Assembly: GCA_949298955.1 (NCBI GenBank)
Contig: CASFYQ010000001.1
Span: 186,001 to 250,000 of the forward strand
Source of the DNA: an uncultured Bacteroidales bacterium
GTDB lineage: Bacteria > Bacteroidota > Bacteroidia > Bacteroidales > Barnesiellaceae
Reading direction: 5' to 3'
Length of the DNA: 64,000 nt
This document shows, piece by piece, positions 1 to 8,225 of this stretch; the stretch's first letter is position 1; each line of letters opens with the position of its first letter. The position numbers and the translations under genes were made by a program. The notes under the pieces are model-generated. The model searched no databases and was not told the origin of the DNA. It worked only from the letters and a program-made list of their open reading frames with translations.

Positions 1-69
1 CGAATGAAACAGATTGGCTCTGTCGAAGTTCCCCAAAAGGCTTTTTTGGCGGTTTTGAAGCTCGATTAG
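1..69 (+). CDS. lepA: Elongation factor 4 (LepA), C-terminal end only
   Basis: Only the last 22 codons lie in the window, in frame from base 1 to a TAG stop. The tail reads VEVPQKAFLAVLKLD, preceded by RMKQIG, which matches the conserved end of LepA (E. coli LepA ends with a similar KRMKQVGNVELPQEAFLAV stretch followed by a short extra tail). LepA is a ribosome-binding GTPase related to EF-G. The identification rests on this short conserved tail, so it is good but not complete. nhaA follows on the same strand after 84 bases. Confidence 0.75.
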   Translation, partial: RMKQIGSVEVPQKAFLAVLKLD

Positions 70-70
70 A

Positions 71-96
71 CGAAACGGCTGTTTCTTACTTTTTTG
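71..96 (+). terminator. Weak intrinsic terminator after lepA
   Basis: A 5-bp stem GAAAC/GTTTC with loop GGCT is followed by TTACTTTTTT. It lies just after the lepA stop and before nhaA. The stem is short, so partial readthrough into nhaA is plausible. Confidence 0.35.
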
Positions 97-153
97 ATTC
101 CGAGGCAGAAAACTGTAAAGAGATTTTTTTGTTTAAACTAAAAAACGAAATGT

Positions 154-1506
154 ATGGACAGCTTGTATGCCATAAAGAAATCGATTAAGAATTACGCCAG
201 TGGCGGTAATGTGCTGATTATTGCTACACTTTTGGCCTTTATCATAGCCAACTCGCCTCTTGCCGATTTTTATTTTTCATGGTGGGCACAACCTATATCC
301 TTGCAAGTAGGCGATTTCAACCTTTTCAGCCACGGAGGAGAAGCCATGACAGTCATGGCGTTTATCAACGATGCTTTGATGGCAATCTTTTTCTTTACTA
401 TCGGTCTCGAAATCAAACGAGAAGTGCTGGTGGGCGAGCTTGCCTCTCTGAAACAGGCGCTGCTGCCGATTGTAGCTGCCATCGGGGGTATGGTGGTGCC
501 GGTGTTGCTCTTCATGTATGTGGGGCGGGGCAGTGATTTCTTGCGAGGGAGTGCCATACCCATGGCAACCGATATAGCTTTCTCGTTGGGGGTACTGACC
601 ATGTTGGGCAAACGGGTGCCTATTGCATTGAAAATATTCCTGACGACACTGGCTGTTGTCGACGATATTGGTGGCATTTTGGTCATTGCCTTTTTTTATT
701 CGACCCATATCGAGTTCATCTATTTGCTCTATGCCGCCGGTGTTCTTTTAATTTTGTGGATTGGCGGACGAGCCGGAATCAACAGCAAACTGTTCTATTT
801 CCTGTTGGGAGGAGTCGTTTGGTTTCTCTTCTTAAATTCGGGTATTCACCCGACTATTGCCGGAGTATTGGTGGCTTTCTGTATACCGGCCAAGCCGGTT
901 TTGGCCACCTCGCACTTTATCAGTACGATACGTAGCGATATAGCCAATTTCCCACAAGAACAGTTTGGCGACAACAGCCAGTCGGTTATGCTCTCGAAAG
1001 AACAAATCAACTGCTTGAAAAGTATTGAGTCGGCCTCAGACAAGGTCATCAGCCCGTTGCAAGACCTGGAAGATACTTTACATCCTGTTATCAACTACCT
1101 TATTATTCCGTTGTTTGCCTTTGCCAATGCCGGAATAGTCCTCTCGGGGCTCGATTTCTCTTCGCTGTTTACGGGCATCAGCTTGGCTATTTTCGTAGGC
1201 CTTCTGCTGGGGAAATTCCTGGGGATTTTTCTTTCATCGTGGATTATTATCAAACTGAAAGTCGTACCCATGCCGGCACATACGACTTGGAAATCGTTGG
1301 CTGCCGTATCGGTGTTGGGTGGTATCGGTTTCACCGTGTCGCTCTTTATTGCCAATCTTTCTTTCGGAGACATGGGCCCCGAAGGAGTCGAACTGCTGGA
1401 ACGCGCCAAACTGGGTATTGTCGCCGGGTCGTTGGCTTCGGGAATTTTGGGCTACGTCCTGTTGAATCTTTTCTTGCCTCGACAGGTCGAAGAAGAAGAA
1501 GAGTAA
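154..1506 (+). CDS. nhaA: Na+/H+ antiporter NhaA
   Basis: A 450-residue inner-membrane protein that exchanges internal Na+ for external H+, controlling pH and sodium. About eleven to twelve hydrophobic segments are visible. The ion-binding aspartates of the family are present: D140 in MATDIAFSLG and the pair D170-D171 in AVVDDIGG, equivalent to E. coli D133, D163 and D164. It is longer than E. coli NhaA (388 residues), mainly because of a hydrophilic insert around residues 255-310, and it ends in a run of five glutamates. The ATG at 154 begins MDSLYAIKKS; an out-of-frame ATG lies four bases upstream. It converges on the permease gene with only 8 bases between the stops, so there is no room for a separate terminator. 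Confidence 0.95.
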   Translation: MDSLYAIKKSIKNYASGGNVLIIATLLAFIIANSPLADFYFSWWAQPISLQVGDFNLFSHGGEAMTVMAFINDALMAIFFFTIGLEIKREVLVGELASLKQALLPIVAAIGGMVVPVLLFMYVGRGSDFLRGSAIPMATDIAFSLGVLTMLGKRVPIALKIFLTTLAVVDDIGGILVIAFFYSTHIEFIYLLYAAGVLLILWIGGRAGINSKLFYFLLGGVVWFLFLNSGIHPTIAGVLVAFCIPAKPVLATSHFISTIRSDIANFPQEQFGDNSQSVMLSKEQINCLKSIESASDKVISPLQDLEDTLHPVINYLIIPLFAFANAGIVLSGLDFSSLFTGISLAIFVGLLLGKFLGIFLSSWIIIKLKVVPMPAHTTWKSLAAVSVLGGIGFTVSLFIANLSFGDMGPEGVELLERAKLGIVAGSLASGILGYVLLNLFLPRQVEEEEE

Positions 1507-1514
1507 AGCAAGGA

Positions 1515-2762
1515 CTATTCAAATTTTATCGATTTGGCCGGACGAATGAGTGCGACCAAGTAAGAGGGTGCTATCAACATCAACACCGAGATGACCATAC
1601 AGCCGATATTCAGCCACAGGACATACCAGAAATTCAGTTCGATGGGAACATATGGTACATAGTAAGCTTCGGGGTTGAGCTTGATTATGTGGAACTGCTG
1701 TTGGATAAAGCATAGTGCGATACCTATTGCATTGCCCCATATCATGCCTTTGCCCACGAGGAAAGTCGACACATAAAGGAATATCTTTCGAATGGAGGTA
1801 TTGTTTGCGCCTAATGCTTTGAGAATCCCTATCATATTGGCTCGCTCCAAAATAATAATCAACAATCCTGAAATCATGGTGAATCCTGACACGGCGGCCA
1901 TGAGGATAAGGATTATCCACACGTTCATGTCGAGCAAATCGAGCCAGCCGAAGAAGATGGGATTCAGGGCTCGAATGGATTGAGGATAGTAATGGGTTCC
2001 GTACATGTCGGGGTGGTTTATCAACTGGGTATACAGGTCGTAGGCAATATCGTCGGCCCGGTTGAAATCATTGAGCAATAGTTCTATCTCGCTATATTGG
2101 TCGGACTCCCAGCCGTTGAGCCGTTGCACTTGACGTGCATCACCGATAATCAACAGTTTATCGTAGTCTGAGAAATCGGTTTGATATATCCCAGACACCA
2201 GGAAGCGCCGGGCTCGTACTTGCTCCTGCACGAAATAGCAGTAGATTTTGTCCCCCACCTGCAAGCCCAGTTTGTCTGCAATGGTTTTGGAAACAAGAAC
2301 TTCATTGGAAGCAGTCGAGTCCTGCAATATCGGTAAATTCCCGTCAATCAAATATTTCTTGAAGAATGTCCAGTCATAATCGGGTAAAACGCCTTTCAAA
2401 ACCACACCCATGAAATCGCTGTCGGTCTTGATCATGCCCAGTTTTGTGCCTATGGGGTCTACCCGGACTACACCTTCGTGAGCTAGGAGTACATTGCGCA
2501 AACTGTCGGTGAATTGAACGGGATGTTTCTCATAGGTCGTATTGCTATCGAACGACGTAATTTGAATGTGAGAACCGAAGCCTACTACCTTGTCGCGAAT
2601 CTCTTGCTTGAATCCGATGACGATGGCCACCGAGAGAATCATAACAGCCAAACCCAATGCAACCCCGGCCACAGCTACCCGTATGGCCGGCGGCGTCGCT
2701 TTCTTCCGATTGCTTTTGTCGAAATGAATGCGGTTGGCGATATATAGTTTCCAGTTATTCAT
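1515..2762 (-). CDS. LolC/LolE-type ABC transporter permease
   Basis: A 415-residue permease of the FtsX/MacB family in the LolC/E branch, which in Gram-negatives extracts lipoproteins from the inner membrane. One N-terminal helix (about residues 29-50) is followed by a large periplasmic domain (about 55-275) and three C-terminal helices (starting near 280, 330 and 375), the usual four-helix FtsX layout. The start codon lies 8 bases inside the end of the upstream aminotransferase gene, so the two are probably one operon with coupled translation. The ATPase partner (LolD) and lipoprotein carrier are not next to it. Lipoprotein release is inferred from the family; a MacB-like role is the alternative. 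Confidence 0.8.
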   Translation of the reverse strand: MNNWKLYIANRIHFDKSNRKKATPPAIRVAVAGVALGLAVMILSVAIVIGFKQEIRDKVVGFGSHIQITSFDSNTTYEKHPVQFTDSLRNVLLAHEGVVRVDPIGTKLGMIKTDSDFMGVVLKGVLPDYDWTFFKKYLIDGNLPILQDSTASNEVLVSKTIADKLGLQVGDKIYCYFVQEQVRARRFLVSGIYQTDFSDYDKLLIIGDARQVQRLNGWESDQYSEIELLLNDFNRADDIAYDLYTQLINHPDMYGTHYYPQSIRALNPIFFGWLDLLDMNVWIILILMAAVSGFTMISGLLIIILERANMIGILKALGANNTSIRKIFLYVSTFLVGKGMIWGNAIGIALCFIQQQFHIIKLNPEAYYVPYVPIELNFWYVLWLNIGCMVISVLMLIAPSYLVALIRPAKSIKFE

Positions 2763-3963
2763 GTATGGCGATACGACCGGGATAAGCTTCGAGAGCCTTT
2801 TTCAAGACAGTCAATGCTTTTGATAGTTCTTCTTTTTCGAGCACATAAGCTATACGCACCTCATTTTTGCCCAGTCCCGGCGTGGTATAGAAACCCGATG
2901 CCGGAGCCATGAATACGGTTTGACCTTCATATTCAAATTCAGAAAGGCACCATTCACAGAATTTGTCGGCATCGTCGACCGGCAACTTGGCTACCGTGTA
3001 GAAAGCTCCCATGGGGATAGGAGAGTAGCAGCCCGGGATACGGTTTAAACCGTCAATCAGAAATTTGCGCCGTTCTACATACTCGTTGTAAGTACCAAGC
3101 ATATAGCTTTCGGGAGCATCGATAGAAGCCTCGGCAATGAGCTGCCCAATAAGCGGGGGACTGAGCCGGGCCTGACAGAATTTCATCACATTCTTTTTCA
3201 GCTCCTTGTGGCGGGTTATCAAGGCCCCTATGCGAATACCGCACTCGCTATACCGTTTGGATACCGAGTCGATGAGTACGACTTGTTCTTCAATACCTTC
3301 GAGATGAAAGGCCGAAATATAAGGCGCTCCCGTGTAACAAAACTCGCGATAAACCTCGTCGGAGAAGAGAAACAGGTCGTATTTCTTCACCAGGTCGCGT
3401 ATTTGATTCATCTCTTTTTGGGTATAAAGATACCCAGTGGGATTGTTGGGATTACAAATGAGTATTGCCTTGGTCTTGGGAGTGATAAGAGCTTCGAACT
3501 TGTCGACCGAGGGTAGGGCAAACCCTTCCTCGATGGTGGAAGGCAACGTTTTGATAACGGCCCCGGCCGAGATGGCAAATGCCATATAATTGGCATAAGC
3601 GGGTTCGGGAATGATGATTTCGTCGCCCGGGTCGAGGCAGGCCATGAACGAGAACAAGACCGCTTCGGAGCCGCCGGTAGTAATAATAATATCGTCGGGG
3701 GTTACGTGAATATTGAATTTCGCATAATATTGTACCAGCTTCTCACGCAGGCTTTTAATCCCTTCGCTGGGACTATACTCCAAAGTGCGGCGGTTGATGT
3801 GTTTGAGAGCATCTAACCCGACTTGGGGAGTAGGCAGGTCGGGCTGACCTATATTCAAGTGGTAAACTTTTATTCCTCTCTCTTTTGCCTTATTGGACAA
3901 AGGGACAAGTTTACGTATGGGTGAGGCCGGCATCATTTCACCTCGATGGGAAATAGTTGGCAT
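2755..3963 (-). CDS. Class I/II PLP-dependent aminotransferase (aspartate aminotransferase-like)
   Basis: A 402-residue fold-type I aminotransferase. The PLP-binding residues are clear: the Schiff-base lysine K236 in SVSKRYSECG, the NPNNPTG motif at 171-177, and D202 in SDEVYREF. The N-terminal part, HLNIGQPDLPTP, is typical of the aspartate/aromatic group of archaeal and Bacteroidota type. It transfers amino groups from an amino acid to a 2-oxo acid in the cytoplasm; aspartate is the likely donor but the substrate cannot be read from the sequence. It is the first gene of a two-gene operon with the downstream permease, whose start it overlaps. A -7 box lies about 50 bases upstream. Confidence 0.85.
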   Translation of the reverse strand: MPTISHRGEMMPASPIRKLVPLSNKAKERGIKVYHLNIGQPDLPTPQVGLDALKHINRRTLEYSPSEGIKSLREKLVQYYAKFNIHVTPDDIIITTGGSEAVLFSFMACLDPGDEIIIPEPAYANYMAFAISAGAVIKTLPSTIEEGFALPSVDKFEALITPKTKAILICNPNNPTGYLYTQKEMNQIRDLVKKYDLFLFSDEVYREFCYTGAPYISAFHLEGIEEQVVLIDSVSKRYSECGIRIGALITRHKELKKNVMKFCQARLSPPLIGQLIAEASIDAPESYMLGTYNEYVERRKFLIDGLNRIPGCYSPIPMGAFYTVAKLPVDDADKFCEWCLSEFEYEGQTVFMAPASGFYTTPGLGKNEVRIAYVLEKEELSKALTVLKKALEAYPGRIAIHE

Positions 3964-4012
3964 GTTTTTTCCTTTAATATAAAATAGACTAATCTGAACT
4001 TTTTTTGAGATG

Positions 4013-4020
4013 CAAAGATA
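4013..4020 (-). promoter_or_regulatory. Bacteroidota -7 box for the aminotransferase operon
   Basis: The minus strand reads TATCTTTG, an exact match to TAnnTTTG. It would start transcription near 4007, giving a leader of about 44 bases. I see no clear -33 TTTG. Confidence 0.55.
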
Positions 4021-4095
4021 AAAAATTTAGTTTTCTATTCGACCATAAAAAGAACAGAATGTGAGTAGCGAGGTATTAAATAGAACAAAAATTAT

Positions 4096-4103
4096 TATCT
4101 TTG
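4096..4103 (+). promoter_or_regulatory. -7 box for the Yip1-like gene and smpB
   Basis: TATCTTTG matches TAnnTTTG. It lies downstream of a possible GTG start at 4061, so a transcript from here could only use the ATG at 4133. That is the main reason the shorter protein is preferred. Confidence 0.55.
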
Positions 4104-4132
4104 TCGATGAAACGAAAAATATTGCAAGTTCT

Positions 4133-4693
4133 ATGAATGACTTGAAACATCTTTTTTTGCTTCTAATCTTTCCCGAGAGGACGTGGCAAAAAACAGATAA
4201 GGCGCCATATGCTACACAACAGTTTCTAAATCAGTTTCTCTTTCCGCTTATGGGAAGTGTGGCAGGAGTCTATTTTTTAGGATATTTTTTCAGCGATATT
4301 TCATTGTCAAAAGCTTTACAGCAGGCAATCATAGAATTTGTCAAGTTTTTCGGAGGATTTTATGCTTTGGTATATGTAATGAGGCTTTTTTCGACCTATA
4401 TATTGGAGGTCGTACAGCCCGAGTCACGAATCAAACGGTTTGTCGGTTACAATTTGGGTCTGTATATGTTATTTGACATTTGTATTCAAGTGTTCCGCTT
4501 TTTTTGTGAAGTACCTTCCATTATTGATTTTTTGCCTCTATTGCTGGTCTACGTGATTTGGAACAGTCAAAAATATATGGAGGTTCCCGAGCAGAAAGGC
4601 ATATTGTATGGAATAACCACTACGATATTGCTTTTGGCTATCCCAATGACCATTCAAAAAGTGTTGTATTCTTTGATGCCAGGTTTAATCTAA
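4133..4693 (+). CDS. Yip1-family integral membrane protein
   Basis: A 186-residue membrane protein from the ATG at 4133, beginning MNDLKHLFLLLIFPERTW. The frame is open back to a GTG at 4061, but a -7 promoter box sits between the two and the family usually begins close to this FPERTW-like motif. Five hydrophobic segments are visible: about residues 34-54, 66-86, 105-125, 128-143 and 155-178. Yip1-like proteins of Bacteroidota have no established biochemical role. The gene is 15 bases upstream of smpB on the same strand and probably shares its transcript. The family call is from general pattern and could be wrong; an integral inner-membrane protein is certain. Confidence 0.7.
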   Translation: MNDLKHLFLLLIFPERTWQKTDKAPYATQQFLNQFLFPLMGSVAGVYFLGYFFSDISLSKALQQAIIEFVKFFGGFYALVYVMRLFSTYILEVVQPESRIKRFVGYNLGLYMLFDICIQVFRFFCEVPSIIDFLPLLLVYVIWNSQKYMEVPEQKGILYGITTTILLLAIPMTIQKVLYSLMPGLI

Positions 4694-4708
4694 AATCAAA
4701 AAGGGACG

Positions 4709-5161
4709 ATGAAATTACCACAAATAAATATCCGCAATAAAAGGGCTAATTTCGATTACGAATTGCTCGATACATTCAATGCAGGGATTGTACTGTCGGG
4801 AACCGAAATTAAGTCGATTCGACTGGGCAAAGCTGGATTGACAGATTCATTCTGCTATATTAACAACGGCGAGGTTTGGATAAAGAATATGTATATCGCC
4901 GAGTATTTTTATGGCTCGTACAACAATCATTCGTCACGTCGGGATCGTAAACTCTTACTCACCCGCAAAGAAATCGTAAAGCTCGAGCGGGCTGCCAAAG
5001 AGTCGGGATTTTCTATCATTCCCACCCGCGTCTTTATCAATGAAAAAGGGCTGGCCAAAGTCGTTATAGCCATTGCCAAAGGTAAGAAGGAGTATGACAA
5101 GCGCGATTCTATCAGAGAGCGGGAAGACAAACGACAGATGGATCGTATGTTCAAGCGTTGA
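4709..5161 (+). CDS. smpB: SsrA-binding protein SmpB
   Basis: A 150-residue protein matching SmpB along its full length: the N-terminal [18 protein letters not shown], the [18 protein letters not shown] stretch and the basic tail that ends [10 protein letters not shown]. SmpB binds tmRNA and places it in stalled ribosomes for trans-translation; the basic C-terminal tail enters the empty mRNA channel. A purine-rich stretch (AAAAAGGGACG) precedes the ATG. The gene converges with the methyltransferase gene, and the two coding regions overlap by 11 bases at their 3' ends. The tmRNA gene itself is not in the window. Confidence 0.97.
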   Translation: MKLPQINIRNKRANFDYELLDTFNAGIVLSGTEIKSIRLGKAGLTDSFCYINNGEVWIKNMYIAEYFYGSYNNHSSRRDRKLLLTRKEIVKLERAAKESGFSIIPTRVFINEKGLAKVVIAIAKGKKEYDKRDSIREREDKRQMDRMFKR

Positions 5162-6353
5162 CCGCTTTACGGGCAACGACCAACACCTTGCGATTTCCGG
5201 CAAGCGTCGTTGCAAAGAGGTAATTTTCACCGCCGTCTTTGCATTTCAACCGTTTTTGTAACTCGGTTACCGAGAGCGGGAAATTGCGGGTCGAGAGATT
5301 GATGCAGGGATATTGCTTGCCTATATATTTTAACGCCTTGGTATTGAAATCGACTGTCTCGACTACCTCGAATCGTCGTCCCGGGAAATCGGGAATATAA
5401 TGGTTTGATGTATATAAATGACTGTTAATTTGCAATTTATCTACTCCATATTTTATCGACACCGTTTTATAGGCACCCGCTTTAAGTATCGATGAATTGG
5501 GTTCATAGAGATATTGTCCCACAGATTCGCAGGGAGCAGAGTGGGGGAGTAGTTTCTCCTCGTCAATTCGAAAGGGAAAAAGTGTAGTATCACCAGCCGC
5601 ATCTATATCGGCGCAATAAATCGTAGGCGGATTGCTTGTTGGCAAGTTCGTCGTATCAATCACCAAAAGCAGTTCCTTGCACTCGTTGCGTACCGACACG
5701 ACATGCACTTCGGTAACCTCGGGCAAAAGTGTCAGGATTGCCGAAATATCGGCCATGGGCGAAATTTTTATAACAATGCGCCGGGCCCGCCGCAAAAGTT
5801 CGGGCATCAGAGCCACCACATTAGGTTCACACTCGTCGAGTGCAAATATCCGTTTATTGCCTGCGCCTCTGCGAGCCGGGTCGATATAAATTGTGTCGAA
5901 ATGACGGGCACAAGTGTGTAGAAAGTGTGTGCATTCGTCCTTAATAACAGTGATATTGCTGACTCCCAGGTGATTGAGATTTAAGCGAGCCGCCTCACAA
6001 TATTCGGACATATGTTCTACATAAACGACATGTGAAGCTTTCTGTGCAAAATAATAGGAGTCTATACCGAGGCCGCCGGTTAAATCGGCCAAATCACCCG
6101 TATCGATAAGCTGTTGCTTATATCGAGCCGTTTGTTCGGACGAACACTGTTCGGTCGATAGCAGAGACGGGAATATCAGCCCCATGTCGGCAGCCCAAGC
6201 CGGTAGTTTATGGCGAATTTTTTTGCGAGCTTCGATCTGTAAAATTGCCCAAGAAACGTCGAAATCGGCCTGAATATTCATTAACCGCAACCGATTGACA
6301 TCGGCATTGGCATATTCAATGATAAAATCTTGTAAAGACTTTTGGTATTTCAT
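5151..6353 (-). CDS. Class I SAM-dependent methyltransferase with THUMP-like C-terminal domain
   Basis: A 400-residue protein from the ATG at 6353 ([10 protein letters not shown]). A helical N-terminal part (1-80) is followed by a Rossmann methyltransferase core: SAM motif [13 protein letters not shown] near 87-98 and catalytic motif [10 protein letters not shown] near 156-163. The C-terminal third matches the THUMP-like domain that accompanies this group in Bacteroidota. A nucleic-acid substrate, probably RNA, is inferred from that domain and from the DPAR motif; no substrate is proven. An exact -7 box ends only 4 bases before the ATG, so the mRNA may have no leader. The 3' end overlaps smpB by 11 bases. 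Confidence 0.8.
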   Translation of the reverse strand: MKYQKSLQDFIIEYANADVNRLRLMNIQADFDVSWAILQIEARKKIRHKLPAWAADMGLIFPSLLSTEQCSSEQTARYKQQLIDTGDLADLTGGLGIDSYYFAQKASHVVYVEHMSEYCEAARLNLNHLGVSNITVIKDECTHFLHTCARHFDTIYIDPARRGAGNKRIFALDECEPNVVALMPELLRRARRIVIKISPMADISAILTLLPEVTEVHVVSVRNECKELLLVIDTTNLPTSNPPTIYCADIDAAGDTTLFPFRIDEEKLLPHSAPCESVGQYLYEPNSSILKAGAYKTVSIKYGVDKLQINSHLYTSNHYIPDFPGRRFEVVETVDFNTKALKYIGKQYPCINLSTRNFPLSVTELQKRLKCKDGGENYLFATTLAGNRKVLVVARKAVNA

Positions 6354-6357
6354 ATGG

Positions 6358-6390
6358 CAAAGATATGAAAAGTGAGTGCAGGAAATCAAA
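6358..6390 (-). promoter_or_regulatory. Promoter with -33 and -7 boxes abutting the methyltransferase start
   Basis: On the minus strand TTTG (6390-6387), 21 bases, then TATCTTTG (6365-6358). Both boxes and spacing fit the Bacteroidota consensus. Only CCAT separates the -7 box from the ATG, so transcription would begin at or next to the start codon. Confidence 0.6.
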
Positions 6391-6851
6391 CTTGCGTGAA
6401 CTTTTTGCCAAGCCGCATCTTATTTTCGCAGCATGTAAGAATTTCCTAAACTTTCTATATCGGGGTAGCCACTATACTTTGGCCTGTGTTATGTGGGGAA
6501 TCAATGGAATTGTGGGGATTGTCTCTTGCTTATATTTGTTCTATAACTTATATTATGATAAATAGAATTTCGGAGAAAATTCATTCCTATATTGAGTTAC
6601 ATTATTGTACAGAAGACGCTGGACTTGACTTTGAAAGATGTTAACGCCCCCATGTACGAAGCATTTGCCGCTTGTGATGTTCTTTTGATTTGGCTTTTTA
6701 TGAACCGCCTGTATTTTCTTGGCTTATCGCTGTTATTTGTGGTCGAGTGTAAATTTTACAAACCCATCTTGTTTCAAAATTAATAAGGAGGACGAATAAT
6801 GCGGCCGTGTATTTTCGAGGGAACCGATCTTTGGCAGTGGTAATATAAAGA
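6391..6851. other. Gene-poor stretch between methyltransferase and TPR genes
   Basis: About 460 bases with no convincing gene apart from the TPR fragment described separately. Two short open frames on the plus strand (6365-6565 and 6592-6783) have no recognisable product, odd composition and no clear ribosome-binding site; I regard them as chance. Confidence 0.5.
6595..6663 (+). pseudogene. Decayed fragment of a paralogue of the neighbouring TPR gene
   Basis: Codons 6607-6663 read VQKTLDLTLKDVNAPMYEA. The intact TPR gene on the other strand has VQKTLGMTLKDGDGPMYDA at residues 77-95 (bases 7915-7971). My hand alignment gives 44 of 57 identical bases and 13 of 19 identical residues, ungapped. 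Just before it, SYI may match GYI of the intact protein with about eight residues lost. After it the similarity fades and the frame runs into unrelated hydrophobic sequence. It looks like a remnant of an inverted duplication, now without a usable start. A short open frame (6592-6783) covers it but has no ribosome-binding site. Confidence 0.5.
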
Positions 6852-6885
6852 AAAGCAGCCACCCCTTTACAGAGATAGCTGCTTT
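6852..6885 (-). terminator. Intrinsic terminator of the gyrA-TPR operon
   Basis: An 8-bp stem AAAGCAGC/GCTGCTTT with an 18-base loop. Read on the minus strand it is followed by TCTTTATATT. It lies about 25 bases after the TPR gene stop. Confidence 0.65.
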
Positions 6886-6909
6886 GTGATGTTTATATTT
6901 AGTTGAGAA

Positions 6910-8199
6910 TTATTCGCCTTCGATGGCTTTCAGTTTCTCGGCATCGTTCAGGTTGTAGTAGATATTACGCAAAGCATATTTGAAATCCGGTTCATTGGGT
7001 TTCAATTCATATGCTTTTTCGTAGTACGGGCGTGATTTTTCAAACAAGGGAATCACCTCTTTCTCGCGAGCCTCGGCATATTTTACGTTGTCGGTAATCG
7101 AGCTGATTTCGTTGTTTTTCTGTACGGCAAGGTTAAAATAGATACGGCCCAAATTACCCAGCGCATCGGCATAATCGGGTTTTATTTCGATAGCTTTTTC
7201 GAAGCACTCAATCGATTGGTCGTATTTCTTTTCCGATTCGTACAGGTTACCTTTTACATTCCAATATTCGGCGTTATCGGGCTCGTCGGCCAATACCGAT
7301 TCGAGAGTAGCAATCGCCTCGTCATACTTACCGCTATAGATATAGAGGTTAATCAGTTTCAACGTATAGGAATTTTCTTTTTGCATTTTGGGCTGACCGT
7401 TCTCGTCCATAACGGGGTTACCCATTTCGTCTCTTACCTCGATCATTTCGTTTTTAAAGAGCTTCTCTCCTTCTTGAAGCGTATTGAGTAGGTTAATAGT
7501 GTCTTGTGTCTGCTCATATTCATAAACGAGGTATTTATAGATATCATTTTGGTTGTATCCGTTTCCTTTGGCTTCGTTCAGTGCGCTGATAGCCAATGCA
7601 TGATCTTGGGTTTGCAAAGCAGCCAAAGCCCGGTTGAACTCAAGGATAGCGATGGTCGAGTCGGCAGGAAGTCCGTTTTTCTCACCCTTCATAATGGAAA
7701 GTTGAGGAATTTCCAGGTAGATTCCCCACACGTCGTAGGCCTTTTTATAATCTTTCTGTGTGAAATAGTATACACCGGCATTAGCAAATCCATCGATATT
7801 TTGTTTCAAGATTTTGCGAATGTCTTTTACATATTTGGGTTTTACTTTCCCTTTTGCATTAGGCAGCGTGTCGAGAGCGATGGCTTTCAAAAAATATCCG
7901 TAGCTATTTACCAAGGCATCGTACATGGGGCCATCACCGTCTTTCAAAGTCATGCCCAAAGTTTTCTGCACATTGTCTTTTTCAAAGAAGGAGTTTTCGA
8001 TGTAACCAGCCACATACCAAGTTTTAGCGTCGTCTTTGGTTTCGGGATTGGTAAGAGCGCTTTGAATGTTGGAACGAGCTTCCTGGAAATTGGGGTTTTC
8101 CATCTTGGCCTCACTGAAAGCCCGGTTTACAACTTTCTTTTGCCCGAATGCGCAAATGACAGAAAGCAGTAATACTGCGGTTAATGTTGTTTTTTTCAT
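6910..8199 (-). CDS. Periplasmic tetratricopeptide-repeat protein downstream of gyrA
   Basis: A 429-residue exported protein. A signal peptide (MKKTTLTAVLLLSVICAFG, about residues 1-19) is followed by a helical repeat protein. The clearest TPR units are at about 277-310, 311-344 and 345-378, with the classic W-x3-G-x2-Y and A/P spacing (for example residues 313-320 and DYADALGNLGRIYF). There is no lipobox cysteine after the signal peptide. TPR proteins act as scaffolds; partner and role are unknown. It begins 26 bases after the gyrA stop, so the two are probably co-transcribed, an arrangement that may simply be conserved synteny. A fragment of a paralogue lies downstream in opposite orientation. 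Confidence 0.8.
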   Translation of the reverse strand: MKKTTLTAVLLLSVICAFGQKKVVNRAFSEAKMENPNFQEARSNIQSALTNPETKDDAKTWYVAGYIENSFFEKDNVQKTLGMTLKDGDGPMYDALVNSYGYFLKAIALDTLPNAKGKVKPKYVKDIRKILKQNIDGFANAGVYYFTQKDYKKAYDVWGIYLEIPQLSIMKGEKNGLPADSTIAILEFNRALAALQTQDHALAISALNEAKGNGYNQNDIYKYLVYEYEQTQDTINLLNTLQEGEKLFKNEMIEVRDEMGNPVMDENGQPKMQKENSYTLKLINLYIYSGKYDEAIATLESVLADEPDNAEYWNVKGNLYESEKKYDQSIECFEKAIEIKPDYADALGNLGRIYFNLAVQKNNEISSITDNVKYAEAREKEVIPLFEKSRPYYEKAYELKPNEPDFKYALRNIYYNLNDAEKLKAIEGE

Positions 8200-8225
8200 T
8201 GCGTGTTTATTTTAGAAATTAATAA

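Noticed and set aside
6365..6565. 66-codon frame after the methyltransferase promoter
   Set aside because: It has no ribosome-binding site, no similarity I can recognise, and lies over the promoter of the divergent gene.
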